Source: Zoroaster sp. YZ-2022 (lineage: Eukaryota; Echinodermata; Asteroidea; Forcipulatida; Zoroasteridae). Taken from it: a stretch of 64,000 nucleotides of DNA. The position numbers were made by a program, and so were the translations under genes. The notes under the pieces are model-generated. The model searched no databases, was not told the origin of the DNA, and saw nothing but the letters and a program-made list of their open reading frames with translations. The DNA lies in assembly GCA_029582265.1 (NCBI GenBank), contig CM055816.1, forward strand, positions 36,826,220-36,890,219, read 5' to 3'. Of this stretch, positions 10,060-21,395 are shown piece after piece (within the stretch, counting starts at the first letter, position 1; each line of letters starts with the position of its first letter).

Positions 10060-11290
10060 AAAGAAAGGATGCACAAGCATACAAGTACCCACTAGTAAGC
10101 AAAGCTTGTAAGCGTGGGTCCCCATGCATGCATTGTTGAGTTGTGCAAGCGGTCAATACAAAAATATACATTAATATTTCCTTATACATTGCAAGTGTAA
10201 GGTGTCTCCTAGTGTCAATAAAATAAAATGAAGGCAGCTCCTAAATATCTTGACTCAAGCAAACATTTATTACCAGAAATGAACCAAAATAATGAATGCA
10301 TGAGGACCCTGGAATAGCATAGCACTGGGCAAGGAGGCATAAGTTAACTAACACACGGGCTGGCCACTAACCATCAACATTAACGCAACAAATACACAAA
10401 CCCATGCAATCCAACCAAACCAGAGCCAACACCCACCCATATATTTCAATTAAAATATTATTACACAAAGTTTATTCCTTTTTACCTCATGGAGCAACCA
10501 TCCAACGTGCACTACAACACTACGTGCACAGTACGAAGGTACGACCCCATGGCGGCTGCCCATGACGTTGACACATGAACAACAATACAAAATCACTACG
10601 GGATACAAACACGTTAATCCCCGACAGACCTCTACATTTTTAACGGCAAAAATCTCTCGTTTTACTTGAACATAACTTATTAAAATGACACCTAGAATCA
10701 TCACAAGACAATTGCGGTTGCTTTGACTATCTTTGTGGAAAAATAAATGTGTGAAATATACCAAAATCTGAGATTTAAAAGTGAGAAAAAGAAAGAGTGT
10801 GTTTACCTGTTAAGAGTTGTGCAAGCGGTGAGGTTAAGGGTCACGCTACCCCCAAAGCCCGCGAAACCAGTGAATATAGAACGTGTAGTAAATGTTTGGA
10901 CACAAGCAGATTATAATTAAATGTAAAACTTTCAATATCAAATACACAGGCAAAAACATGAACGCACATACAATAACAAACGCTTTGGCGACGCGCGAGG
11001 GCGCACGAAACTGACAGGGGCAACGACCCCCTTACATGTATAAAGAAATGATGCACAAGCATACAAGTACCCACTAGTAAGCAGAGCTTGTAAGCGTGGG
11101 TTCCCATGCATGCATGTGCTCTGAGCTGTATCAAGATATAGAAAATTACACTCAATTAAAAATTTAAGGACCCCTACAGGTGCACAAAACGTCCATAGTG
11201 AAACGGTACTAAAGTTCTTGAAGAAACACTTGAACACTTAAAAATATAGATCACTGCGATCCACATGAAAGCTCAAACTTGTCTAGCCAC
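10060..11290. repeat. Dispersed repeat copies in unassigned DNA
   Basis: The block tgcacaagcatacaagtacc...gcttgtaagcgtgggtcccc occurs at 10068-10135 and 11050-11115, with a partial copy at 9378-9408. This suggests a duplicated or mobile unit of about 1 kb. No coding sequence was recognised between the copies. Confidence 0.45.
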
Positions 11291-12091
11291 AGCTAACAAA
11301 CATGCTTGACAACACCAGCCGTGAAATTGACGTCGAAGATGCGCTTGGTCTTATCCTTTGTCAATTTCCTCAGTTTTGTGAAGGTAAGTCGTCTTTGTCT
11401 CCCTCCACCTAACTACCTGTCCTGGTTGCAGCTTGTCTAGACGCAAAGGTGTAGAAAAGGTTGGCAGGGTCTCTTTTTTCTCTTCTCCTGCAGCTTCCTG
11501 TCTATGCCTTTCTTCTTTTTCATAGAGATCCCGAAACAACCTGATCATGCTGAGAGGCTTCCCTCCAGACAACTTAGGTGGCTCTCCATTGGGCGGGTTT
11601 TCGTCTTGCTCCTACATGTAGGTGTCGCCGAGAGTGCTATTTCAGGCACTTCTTCTTGTCGCTGTTGCCAAATACTGTCGCTAATTCCACCTCTATATAT
11701 TCATTTCCTCAGGGGTTTTGTTGTCCTCAGCTTTCATTGCTTCTAAACTTGACCCAGCAGGTTCCTGTTCGGGATTTCCCTTGCCTCGAACATTGCAGAT
11801 TGTGCTGATCTGCGCCTCTGCTTCCTCAGGTGCTCTTGACACAGTTGCTGGCGCCTTCACCTCTTTAGGTGCTCTGGACACAGTTGCTGGCGCCTTCACT
11901 TTGCTTCCTGGAGGTCTCGTGGTGTCCTCATCTCCGGGGAATCTCTGCCCATGATTACAGCGTTTCTGTTGATAAAACAACAGAAATAAACTTCTGGTTA
12001 GTCCTCACAAATGCTTCTTTAAACAAGATTATGGGGTTTCAGGAACTCAAACTCATTCACACACTCAGACATCCGTGCCCTGGGAAGATAT
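11291..12091. other. Possible decayed coding region, unassigned
   Basis: The minus-strand frame 11980-11693 contains two near-identical KAPATVSRAPKEV-type units. A second minus frame (11572-11351) has RLDKLQPGQVVRWRETK, which faintly recalls a retroelement integrase tail. On the plus strand a good donor (GTGAAG|GTAAGT) lies near 11382. None of these signals agree on one gene. Confidence 0.25.
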
Positions 12092-12179
12092 TGTAAGCTA
12101 CAACCTTGTAAGATCACACAGTCTTACCATGGAGCTATAAAGACCACACAGTATTACACCGGAAAACAGGTGTCCTATT
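12092..12179 (+). repeat. 88-bp copy of the LTR start
   Basis: It is identical, or nearly so, to the first 88 bp of the LTR at 13765 (TGTAAGCTACAACCTTG to GGTGTCCTATT), then diverges abruptly. It is probably the remains of the 5' LTR of the gag-bearing element after an internal deletion. Confidence 0.6.
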
Positions 12180-12645
12180 TCTGCCAGTCGTCACTGTATC
12201 TTATTTTCCTGTTTGTTCTTCGCGCCTGTCTTCAGACTTTTTATTCTTCGCTGCCTCCTCCGTATTTTCTGGACTATTGCTGTATTTTTGGACTTTCATC
12301 TTGTGTTGCCACCCAGCCCTACTGCCGTCTTTGATCAGCAGCACCAGTCAACGCAACGCAAGTTCAATTATCCCATTTATTAGTCGTATTTCTAAATTTT
12401 CATTGTTCTTTTCTATATTTTGTATTTTATTGTGCTGATTGCGCTTTACTGTTGATCCGCAAGTTTCCCGTTATTTAACCGGTTGACTACATTTCATGAC
12501 TTCGCTTTGTATTCTTTGATTTTTGTTTCTTTTCTTATTGTGCCCATTCACGCGCTTTCACTATTTTTTCTTCATGTTCATATTATTTGTCGGTTTATTA
12601 TTATTTCTCACAATATTTTGGTTGGTTAGTTTATTTGTGCCTGTT

Positions 12646-13315
12646 CATGTCCCCCCCACCACCAACCACACCCAGTAGCTCCACCCCTTCCACTACCATG
12701 ACTACTCCACAGCTTCCCTACATCAAAGCTGAACTTCCTGCCCCTTTTGCCGGTGATGGCACTGAAGAATTTAAGTTATGGTGCCGTCGTTTTGAGGTGG
12801 CCGTCAAAGCCAACTCACATACTCACCCTGCACACATCCACTTGTCCTCCTTATTGCCTGCTAGATTGAGCGGTGCTGCTTTTACATTGTGGGATGGTCT
12901 TTCCGACAATGTAAAATCAGATTATGATCAAGTAAAAGCAGCCCTTAGTTCAGTATTCACACAACATCAATCTATCCATCAATTTCAATGCTGCATCAAT
13001 GCCCGCCCGCGCATGCCAAACGAACCTCTTGAAGTTTTTGCGGCCGAAATTACTAGATTGTGTTTAGAAGCTTTTCCGGAATATGGAAAAAAAGCAAAGG
13101 ATGGCGAAAAATTTCGCCGCTTTGTCGCCGAGCTTTCCCCTTACCTCCAACTTAAGATCCATGAGCAAGGTATGACGACTCTGGATGCTGCTCTGCGCAT
13201 CGCAGTTCAGGTTGAGCGCGCCCATGATGCCAGCCGCATTGATTTCTTTTTAACTAACCCCGCCACCCTAACCCCTACCATCACTTCCCCCGCCATTCCT
13301 AATTCCCTTGGTTAA
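12646..13315 (+). CDS. Gag-like protein of a Ty3-type LTR retrotransposon
   Basis: The open frame runs from upstream to a stop at 13315. ATG at 12646 or 12698 is preferred to the more upstream one because the sequence before it is low-complexity and not Gag-like. From about residue 30 (from 12646) it reads like the retrotransposon Gag capsid domain: FAGDGTEEFKLWCRRFEVAV, then LPARLSGAAFTLWDGLS, then the R-M-P-NEPLEVFAAEITRLC helix and a C-terminal helix ending QVERAHDAS. There is no CCHC zinc knuckle before the stop and no protease or pol frame follows: about 450 bp later comes an LTR. The element is therefore gag-only, either deleted or a non-autonomous type. Confidence 0.7.
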
Positions 13316-13764
13316 TTAACTGCTGTATTGTGTTTTATCTTTTAGTACATAATTATTTAGTGCCCTGCGTTCTATTATTCGGTTAAATTTATTACTTTTA
13401 TTTATCACTGGATAAAGTTCAGTATTTATGTATTTGTTGAACAGTTCACTTACCACATTTTGTTTGTTCACTACATTGTTCACATAATTTCATTTTGGTT
13501 TGCGTAATGCCTTTCAGGTGATTTAAATGTGTTTTATGAGGTTTCTTTTAATTATTTTTTTATTTTCACTTTCAACCTTGATTTATTCTTAGTCCATGTA
13601 TCCACATTTTTCTTTTTGCAAGCATGGTTTGAGTTATTTTTATTTAGTTTTCCATTTCCACTTTCCCATGGATTATTTTATCAGCATAATTCTTAATTCT
13701 TGTGTTTTATTTTAATTCTCACGTTTTGAAAATGAGGACATTTTCTTCCCCCAGATGAAAGTAA

Positions 13765-14320
13765 TGTAAGCTACAACCTTGTAAGATCACACAGTCTTAC
13801 CATGGAGCTATAAAGACCACACAGTATTACACCGGAAAACAGGTGTCCTATTATCCAATTAACTTATGTACAGGTCCATCTTCATACAGTCTTACAGACC
13901 ACACAGTATTACACCGGAAAACAGGTGTCCTATTATTATCCAATTAACTTATGTACAGGTCCATCTTCTTATAGTACCCATTAATCTAAATAAATCCTGT
14001 CAATGGCCACCCCTGATGTCCAGTCCAACAGACTGGCTGTCTGGCCATACTATTTTATATCTTTTCCCTAGTATTACTATTAGACTACACTCACTGATCA
14101 TGTCAGTGACTAGTTTTGTGTATATATAAATGCCATGTATCAACCGCTGGGTCAGACTTGCATTCCTCTCTGGTACTCTACGCTACCTATCTACAAGTGT
14201 ACCTCTTTGTATAGCCCTACAGTAAGATTAATAAAATCCTGTATTTAGCCCAAAGAGAAGTCTCCACCGAGTATCTTATTTGTCTTCACTAGATCTCTAT
14301 ATTTTCCTAACTACATCGGC
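13765..14320 (+). mobile_element. LTR of a Ty3-type retrotransposon
   Basis: It starts TGTA (13765) and probably ends TACA near 14319. Plus-strand signals are ordered as in an LTR: TATATAAA near 14121 and AATAAA near 14229. An internal duplication of about 75 bp (acacagtattacaccggaaa) lies at 13832-13970. TGGTAACATC at about 14329 could be a primer-binding site. Against this, the minus strand at 14352-14371 is a purine tract next to TGTAACA, as at the 3' end of a minus-strand element. The right boundary and the identity of the interior are therefore uncertain. Confidence 0.55.
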
Positions 14321-15073
14321 CAGCTCTGGTAACATCATTTCAAGTGTTACAATATCTCCCCCATTGCTGCCCAGTATTGCTCTTGTTTGTTACAAAAAGC
14401 GTTGCGGCCTACGACGCTGTCTTGGCGGATTCCTTTGTCCTACCGTAGGTTGTACTACATTTGTATATCTGGGGTGCCAGGCATTATTCCCCCGTCTTGC
14501 ACTGACGCATCTTGTTCTGATTCTTTCGTCGCCTGTAAACCCTCTTGTCTCTCACTGTCGTCTTTTTCTACACACCCGCCTGGTGTCTGCATTAATACTT
14601 CAACATTTTCCCTGTCTTCTACTTCTGTTTCTGTATCAGCCTGTTGTATCTGTGCTTGACAAGGCGCTTCATTAGGTGGCCCACTTAAATCCCATGTTTC
14701 GAATGGTTTTCCTGTGTTATGGCTTTAGCTTTTGTTTCCTCTGTATCCTGTAGGTGACGTCAGACAGTCTTTTGATTATTAGATAGGGTCCTTCCCATCG
14801 ACGTTGTAATTTAGGTGATAGACCCTTCTTTTTGCTAGGATTAAATAGCCAAACAAACTGTCCTTCACTGAGCGACGTTGTACAGGTCTTTCGATCATAG
14901 TACCTCTTCTGCCGCCTACCAGTGTGTCTTTAGGTGCTCCCTGGCCCGTTCATGTGCCAACTGCATCCCTTCTCTCAGCTGGTAAGCAAAATCACAGGTG
15001 GCTTTTATTTCCTCCACTTCCGATGTAACTGGAGCTGTCAAGTCCAACGGTACGAAAACCTCGCGCCCTAGCA

Positions 15074-15318
15074 TTAACATAATTTATTAGGTTTTTCCCC
15101 CGTAGATTCATGTGGTGATGCACGGTAGGCGAACGTCGCGAATGCCACCTTCTCATCCCAGTCACGCTTTTCCTTATGGGGCTTTATCATCACGGATACC
15201 ATGCCAATCAATGTCCTGTTAAAACGCTCAATCATCCCGTCTGATTTAGGATTGTACGGTGTCGTCCGTGTCTTTTTGATTCCAAGGATTTCACACATCT
15301 CAACAAAGACCCGAGACG
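15074..15318 (-). pseudogene. Ty3/gypsy integrase fragment
   Basis: The frame reads RVFVEMCEILGIKKTRTTPY then NPKSDGMIERFNRTL, the end of the DDE integrase core containing the third catalytic residue (Glu in MIERFNR). It continues WDEKVAFATFAYRASPHEST, typical of Ty3/gypsy, and then further in-frame sequence past 15074 with stops. The first two catalytic Asp residues are absent because the fragment begins sharply at about 15318, exactly where a transporter-like exon ends. The fragment is dead. Confidence 0.75.
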
Positions 15319-15324
15319 CGTTTT

Positions 15325-16210
15325 TTATTCAGTCTTCACCAAGAGGGCGCCACATACGACAATATGAAACAAGATTCCTCCAATGAGCAGCATCGTTCCC
15401 CTCCATCCATACGTATCAAGGAATAGGTAATAGGTGCAAACACAAGCATCCCTATGGAAGTACCTGACTTCCCTATACAAAGTGCTGTTACAAAAGTATT
15501 GTTAAACCGGCGGCCAACCGCTTCTTTAACAAGGACGTCAGTTACCCCAAGCCCAGTGCCTGTACAAATGATAAGACATAAAGAACAGTATTTGACAAAA
15601 ATATATTTATGAATTTCCAAGACTTAACCACTGTAACTCTATCAAATGCATATCGTAAACTCCAGCTTGGGAAATTCTGGTATATACATTTATGTAATTT
15701 ATCTAAGGTGGTGGTAGTCGTCAGTGGCCACAGTGAATGTGATTGCACCTAGAAACATTTAAGACGGTAGCAACTGGTGAAATTCCCCGAGCATTGATGA
15801 AAATAGTATATAACCACACGGTTACAGGACTAGGCCTTTACACCGATCCAGTAATGGACCTTGTCCCCGCCCACCGCAAAGCAATGCTGGAAATTCGGTC
15901 ACGCCACTGGCATGTTCAACTTAGTAAAATGTGGCATGGAAAAGTTTGTTTTGATTGACATGCTTGATCGGTGCATTAAAATAGGCTTATTAAATTTACT
16001 TGCCAAGATAATATTGTATACCCGGGTAATTATCTTACCTGATAAAAGTGTCGAAATGACAGCCAGATGAACGGCAGTAGTTGATAAGGACCCAATGACC
16101 GCTGATACACCAATCATTAGGCCACACATCATTTTAACGACACCAGTGCCAAATCGTCGGCCGATTACTCCTGCAAAAGGACCTAATAGTACGATAAAAG
16201 CAAATTTAGG
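15325..16210 (-). pseudogene. Monocarboxylate-transporter-like (MFS, SLC16-type) gene fragment, two exons
   Basis: Exon a (about 16210-16039) encodes FIVLLGPFAGVIGRRFGTG then a hydrophobic span, and ends at a good donor (TCAG|GTAAGA). Exon b starts at 15559 after TTGTACAG and joins in frame to give the SLC16-like junction LLSGTGLGV, then GRRFNNTFVTALCIGKSGTS and MLVFAPITYSLI. This pattern (R-G-FG loop, then GR-F, G-SG, FAP) matches transmembrane helices 2-5 of monocarboxylate transporters, membrane proteins that move lactate, pyruvate and related acids with protons. After SLI the frame shifts near 15420 and resumes YGWRGTMLLIGG to a stop at 15325, next to a gypsy fragment. The frameshift and abrupt end suggest a broken copy. 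The intron (15560-16038) has no clear element. Confidence 0.65.
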
Positions 16211-16600
16211 GGTCGGTGTCCAATGATTGCATATAGCCAGTATGATTTTTACTTAGTTTTTAATCGAAGGAGAGAGGGCGCTCATCGAGAGAGGACGCAT
16301 TTCTATCGGCGGCGACTTTTCAGGAAAACATCAAACATTTATCCTTAATCAGTCAAATATTTTACCGCCTTTCCGCCATCCTGCATGAAAATCATCTACT
16401 ACATCTTCTGCCTGTAAAATGACGAGGAGTGTTGAATAAGTTGCTGGTTTCCAACCCCAAAATACCACCTTGTAAATTGCCTGTGGCCCCATCGCCATGT
16501 CACGCAAGTGTTTAGCCATGCTGGTCAGCCATCTTGGATTATGTAAAATAAAAAAAATGGCTCATCGTATTACATCATCAACCGTGTTCTTTTTACTGTT
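16211..16600. other. No gene seen
   Basis: Moderately GC-rich at 16270-16330 (gagagagggcgctcatcgag). No frame, repeat or splice signal could be supported. Confidence 0.4.
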
Positions 16601-18225
16601 GTGTCACTACCAAGTCATTCTAAACCCTACGCACTCTATATGATCATCGATGTTCACTATTATTGCTACTCTCCGGTGACATCCACAGCAACCCAGGACC
16701 TCGTGCAAAGGTCTCCAGTGTCTACCCTTGTGGATTATGTGAATACCCTGTTATTTACCTGGTCTTGCAAAGGTGTCGCCTGTGATGATTGCAGTATCTG
16801 GTATCACCAGTCACGTATCGAATTATGCTCAAGTGACTTTGAATTATTAAACCACTCTAACATCCAGTGGAAATGTCATAAATGTGACAGCATTAACTGT
16901 GAGAGTTTTACATTTCATAGTTATGAATTAGACTACTCCAGCCACGGTCACTCAAACCTCTTAGTAGAAACCCCTCAAAAAAAGTTATGCAATTCAAGTT
17001 TGAGGGATGATATCTTTCTTGTTACTGATGTATGAAAGAAGAAACTGGTGTCATTGAAAAGCTTGATTATTCCTCTTTACAATGATGTGTCATTTGTGAT
17101 GCTTATGCAATCATGGAATGCGCAGTCCTTCTGAATATGCAGCAAGGTCAAAAATGAAATGTTGCAAAATTCGTTGTTTTCAATAGTTAATTCATCCAAA
17201 CTTTAATGACAAAACAATGATGACACAGAAAAAAAATTTTCTCTCACTCTCTCCTCTCCTTCTTTTATTGGGAAATGGTTACATGTCAGTAATTAGTCAG
17301 TAGCGGGTAGATGACCTCCTCATGCTGTTCACCAGCCTCGTCACACGAAGCTGTGGGAGGGCGTTCCACTCTTCAACAAGGATCAGCCGGAGTTGTCCAA
17401 TTGCTTGGGCCTTTAGAGATTCGATAAGCGTGGCATCTTTAAACATCTTACAAACGACCACTCAGTAAACTGCAGCTCTACCTCACACAAACATTATTGA
17501 AGGCACAATTGACATTCATGCAAGACATGCACTGTCATCTGGGCACTATTCAAAACACATTGCATCTTCACAAGAAATGGAGACTTCGGTGTTGAAAACA
17601 TTTTGCAACATTTCACTTCAGACTTTGCCCTATATTCAGGAGTACTGCACATTCCATGATTACATAATCACGGCAGATGGCACATCATTGTAAAGAGGAA
17701 TAATCAAGCTTTTCAATGACACCAGTTTCTTTTTTCATACATCAGTAACAAGAAAGATATCATACCTCAAACTTGAATTGCAGAACTTTTTTTGAGGGGT
17801 TTAGTATATCATCTTCGGACCACTTTTTGGGCCACTTTGGACAAGTACCCTAAAATCGGACAGAGTGCAATACCAGCAACAACAAGACGTCTAATAGTAC
17901 ATCTTCACGAACGCATCGTTCTTTAGTATCCAATCTTCTAGTTGAACAAAACTTAAGATTTATGATAATAAATTGCCGCAGTGTATTGGATAAAAGATCT
18001 GAACTAGCCACTGCCATTGAATAATATCAAACCAGACATCGTATGTGGAACTGAATCCTGGCAAAAATCCATCTGAATGTTACATAAAATCAAGTGAATT
18101 TTTTTTCCAGAAAACTACGCTGCCTACAGGAATGACTGTTCCAGCCTGGGTGAAGGAGTTTTCATACGTGTCCACTGTAGTTTAATCTCTATGGAACTAC
18201 CTGAGTTTGTAACAAAATTGTAAAC
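16601..18225 (+). mobile_element. CR1/L2-like LINE fragment, split by a Tc1 element
   Basis: The left piece (16680-16967) has a PHD-like Cys/His array: CKGVACDDCSIWYHQSRIEL followed by WKCHKCDS, a feature of the N-terminal ORFs of some CR1/L2-type LINEs. The right piece (17820-18225) in shifting frames has RFMIINCRS, AIEYIKPDIVCGTESW-like sequence and GEGVFIRVH, the start of an apurinic-type endonuclease domain. The order and strand agree, with an 840-bp transposon between them. Frames are broken several times and no reverse transcriptase follows. Confidence 0.6.
16968..17806. mobile_element. Tc1-like transposon with ~200-bp inverted repeats inside the LINE
   Basis: The ends AACCCCTCAAAAAAAGTT and the inverse AACTTTTTTTGAGGGGTTT open two long arms (16968-17165 and 17590-17806) with more than 90% identity by eye. 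Inside, on the minus strand at about 17440-17290, is IGQLRLILVEEWNALPQLRV then RLVNSMRR, the last part of a Tc1-type transposase. Most of the gene is missing. Confidence 0.7.
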
Positions 18226-18376
18226 TTGAATGGGTTAAAGTTAAACTTCAAAATAACAAAGATCTGTATATAGGTTGGTGACATTCTTGCGTCGGGAGAT
18301 AAACAATTGATTTAATTTTGCCCTACACCGACGTGTGTATAGCACTGTATACTCAATGCTTTCATAAAGATATAAA

Positions 18377-19708
18377 ATGGCCGCCACTGTGGACTGTCGT
18401 TTTGTTAGCACCGGCGTAAATTCTTGTAATTTTCTGCCGAGTGCAACTCTTACACACACGTACGATCGATGCAAGTTGATGAATTTGAACACGCAGACGT
18501 GCATCCCTGCGTTTGCAACACTTTTGCTGATAACTGAGCTTGGAATACTGCGAAATCCACTCGAAGAGAACACCCGGTTTCCGAGCGGACTAGGGGAGGC
18601 AGTCCCCTACAAGAGATGCAGGGCTAAACGCACATACAATCGCAAACGACGCCCCGTAAAGTCTCTGCTGTTGCTCTGCCACGGGTGTAAACGCCCATAC
18701 AAGACAAAGGTGTGGTTATATAAGCATAAACGGAACTGTGAACGTTTTAGAACCCTTGAAAACAGGGCCCTATTTGCCATTCTACCGAACGCCTCAGATG
18801 CCGGCGAATTTTCACCGTCTCCCACGGTACACTCTGGCCCAGAAAATCGGGACTCGTGTAAGATACTTTTCTGGAACATTGAAGGTCTGAAAAACAGGCT
18901 GAATACCTCGGCTCATACGTTTGATGACTACAGTGTCCTAATGTTTGTTGAGACTATGCTCATGATGGACATGGTATCAAATGATAGAATTTGGTTTAAC
19001 CGGACTGCCAAGCAGGGCGTGAGGGGGAGACCCTATGGGGGCATATCAATCGGACTAAATTCAGACAAAAACTGGAAAGCAAAAATAATCAAGGCCAATG
19101 ACAATTTGGTTTTTGTAAAGTCTGCTTCGATTTGTTTGATGTCGTGCTATTTTTCCCCTGGCACCCCTGTGGATACCATCTTAGCCGAGATTTTTGACGC
19201 CATGCTATTGAGACCAACGGATATTCCCACTTTAATTGGTGGTGACTTTAATTGTAGGCTTGACAATGGGAATCGAGGTCAGGAGTTGCAGCGATCTCTT
19301 AGTGACATCGGATTTGTGTGCATCAGTGACCCTTGTGTGTCAACATACATCGCCCACAATGGTACGTCGGTAATTGACTTGGTATTTGTGGAATCAATAT
19401 TCGAATCCGATTTTCATGTATCCGTTAAGCCGTCGCTCGAGGCCAAACACCAGCATGTCGAGGTGCATTTTGTGAATTCAATTGGACAGTTCAATAAACG
19501 AGTGAGAGCTATTCGTAAAGTAGATCGATCAATTTTAATTGATTCTTTATCTCCAGATACTGTATGCGATATCTTAGGGAGTGAGTGTGACCCAGCTGTT
19601 AACGTTACAGCGGCCGTGAATTATGTGTACGAGGGTGTTAGGACCTCCCAAACTGTGAAGCGTGCGAGAAAGTCTAAACATTGGTTGACTCGCAATGCTT
19701 TGAATTAA
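18377..19708 (+). CDS. LINE ORF: C2H2 finger and AP-type endonuclease
   Basis: The frame of 443 residues begins at 18377. A C2H2-type finger lies near residue 95 (LCHGCKRPYKTKVWLYKHKR). From about residue 160 an exonuclease-endonuclease-phosphatase fold follows: ILFWNIEGLKNRL, then VLMFVETM with the catalytic Glu, PTLIGGDFNC with the Asp/Asn pair, and SVIDLVFVES, with a His in AKHQHVEVHF at the usual place of the final catalytic His (where SDH is typical). This domain nicks target DNA for reverse transcription. A stop after HWLTRNALN ends the frame. The downstream frame (19681-20010, LKREVRKSYRIYRRDPAHNS) is the natural continuation after a frameshift. The first 80 residues may not be translated; the true start is unclear. 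Confidence 0.65.
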   Translation: MAATVDCRFVSTGVNSCNFLPSATLTHTYDRCKLMNLNTQTCIPAFATLLLITELGILRNPLEENTRFPSGLGEAVPYKRCRAKRTYNRKRRPVKSLLLLCHGCKRPYKTKVWLYKHKRNCERFRTLENRALFAILPNASDAGEFSPSPTVHSGPENRDSCKILFWNIEGLKNRLNTSAHTFDDYSVLMFVETMLMMDMVSNDRIWFNRTAKQGVRGRPYGGISIGLNSDKNWKAKIIKANDNLVFVKSASICLMSCYFSPGTPVDTILAEIFDAMLLRPTDIPTLIGGDFNCRLDNGNRGQELQRSLSDIGFVCISDPCVSTYIAHNGTSVIDLVFVESIFESDFHVSVKPSLEAKHQHVEVHFVNSIGQFNKRVRAIRKVDRSILIDSLSPDTVCDILGSECDPAVNVTAAVNYVYEGVRTSQTVKRARKSKHWLTRNALN

Positions 19709-20424
19709 AACGCGAGGTTCGAAAATCTTATCGCATTTATCGGCGTGATCCTGCCCATAACTCGGCTAGGCATCATGCAGATCTTGTACGTAACTTCCAA
19801 CGTTTAAAACGTCAAAAGAAATCAGCATTTGATGACAAGGTAATTAAAGATCAGGTCGCAAAGGCTGAGGCCAGTGTAGCTGACTTCTGGGGTCTGTGGA
19901 AATCGCGAAACACTGGAGCAACAGCTGTGCAGGTGCCCCCTGAGGTTTGGTTTGATCATTTTTCGAGGTTACATTACCAGACCGAGCCCAGTCTAGTTCT
20001 AATGTACACTTTTGGTTATTAGCAAAACTGTGATATTAGTAGCCCATTGGGATATTAGGAGTAACCCAGTATGCTCAAGAGAGGTTCAATAAAACTGTCA
20101 CAGCATAGAGAAAGGGGTGTGTACTTTCTTTTTGGCCACACAATCTTCTGATAGTCACGTGTTCTCTATAGAATACAGCTGTGTGGGGCTGGCCGTGACC
20201 TACTGATCTCTAGGCTGACCGCATAATTATGCTGAATTTTTAGTTACTGGTTTTGTATGGAGAAGTGTACTTGCTGTATGGTTCATGCAGACTGTATAGA
20301 GTTATGCATGAAACCACGAAACCCATGTAGGGGGAGCTAGTTAGTCACCGTCAGGTTAGTTTTTTAATAAGATATATTTCTTGAAAACCAGATGGATGAA
20401 ATATTAAGTAATCGTCATGAAGAT

Positions 20425-21395
20425 TGTTTAGCAGTCTGCATTGAATTCCTGTGGCTGGCTGTGATGATCACAGTCAATCAAGTTTAGATTAAAATCACCA
20501 GAAATTAAACAAGGCTTATTTTCGTTGGTTATACGTTGGATCAAGTTATGGAAACACGTTATAAAATCATTAAAATTAGCATTTGGGGGCTTATAAACAA
20601 CACCTGCTATGATATTCTTATGTTTACAAGATATTATTTCTACAAAGTAACATTGAAGGGAATCAACAGAAATGCTCAAATCCGGCCTAGGTAAATAAGT
20701 TAGGTCAGAAGAAATATAAAGAACTACGCCGCCCCCAGCTTTGTGATCCCTATTATTTTATGGTCTCAAGGATATAACCTGGTTAATTAAGGTAACTACC
20801 AGACTCTTCCTTGAGCCAGGTTTCAGACAAAGCAATAATAGAAAAATTATGATTTAGTTGGTGGAGTTAACATTCTGAGAGAGTCAATATTTTTAGTTAG
20901 GCTCCTGATGTTTAGATGCATACGGGAGAATACTTCAGTGGATTCTTGATTGAAGGAATTCAAGAACTTATCGTAAGAATAATAACATGAATTACTAACA
21001 TTATGAACCGGATTGTTGGGGTCTTCAAATAAATGTAGCTCAGGAGCATTAACATGCAAATCACTGGTGGTAACAATTATACAGATTAATATCAGTGAAC
21101 ACATCTTTAAATTCAGTGAAATCTAATACTAGAGATGCATGATGGACAAAGCCAATGGTCATCGTTATTTAGCTAACTTATAAAACTCGGAATAAGTCAG
21201 GTCGGTACATCTAAGATGTACCCAAAGATTACAAGAATCACAAAAAAATACCACTTTGATTAGATTTAACCGGGGTATTACAGACATTACATGGAAATTT
21301 GATAGGCATGTGGGAATAAGACAAAAATAGGGGTGGGGAAACAGTGGAAATACGTAGAGGGGTGGGAGAAACAAAGGAGACACTAGCAAATACAA
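20425..21395 (-). pseudogene. CR1/L2-like LINE fragment nested in another LINE
   Basis: Three minus-strand pieces in order: FFCDSCNLWVHLRCTDLTYS (PHD-like, 21395-21165), VFSRMHLNIRSLTKNIDSL (endonuclease start, 21104-20847), then GVVYKPPNANFNDFI and PCLISGDFNLNLID (endonuclease core, 20679-20428). This is the usual order in CR1/L2-like ORF2 proteins. Stops and frame changes separate the pieces, so it is inactive. It lies within the 2.2-kb insertion that interrupts the LINE at 18377-23325. Confidence 0.65.

Noticed and set aside
10841..11237. Overlapping minus-strand frames of about 100 residues
   Set aside because: They include the dispersed repeat also found at 10068 and show no protein character.
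11351..11572. Ty3/gypsy integrase C-terminus (LQPGQVVRWRETK)
   Set aside because: The resemblance is to a short, common motif; the rest of the frame does not fit and the region lies about 3.7 kb from the real integrase fragment.
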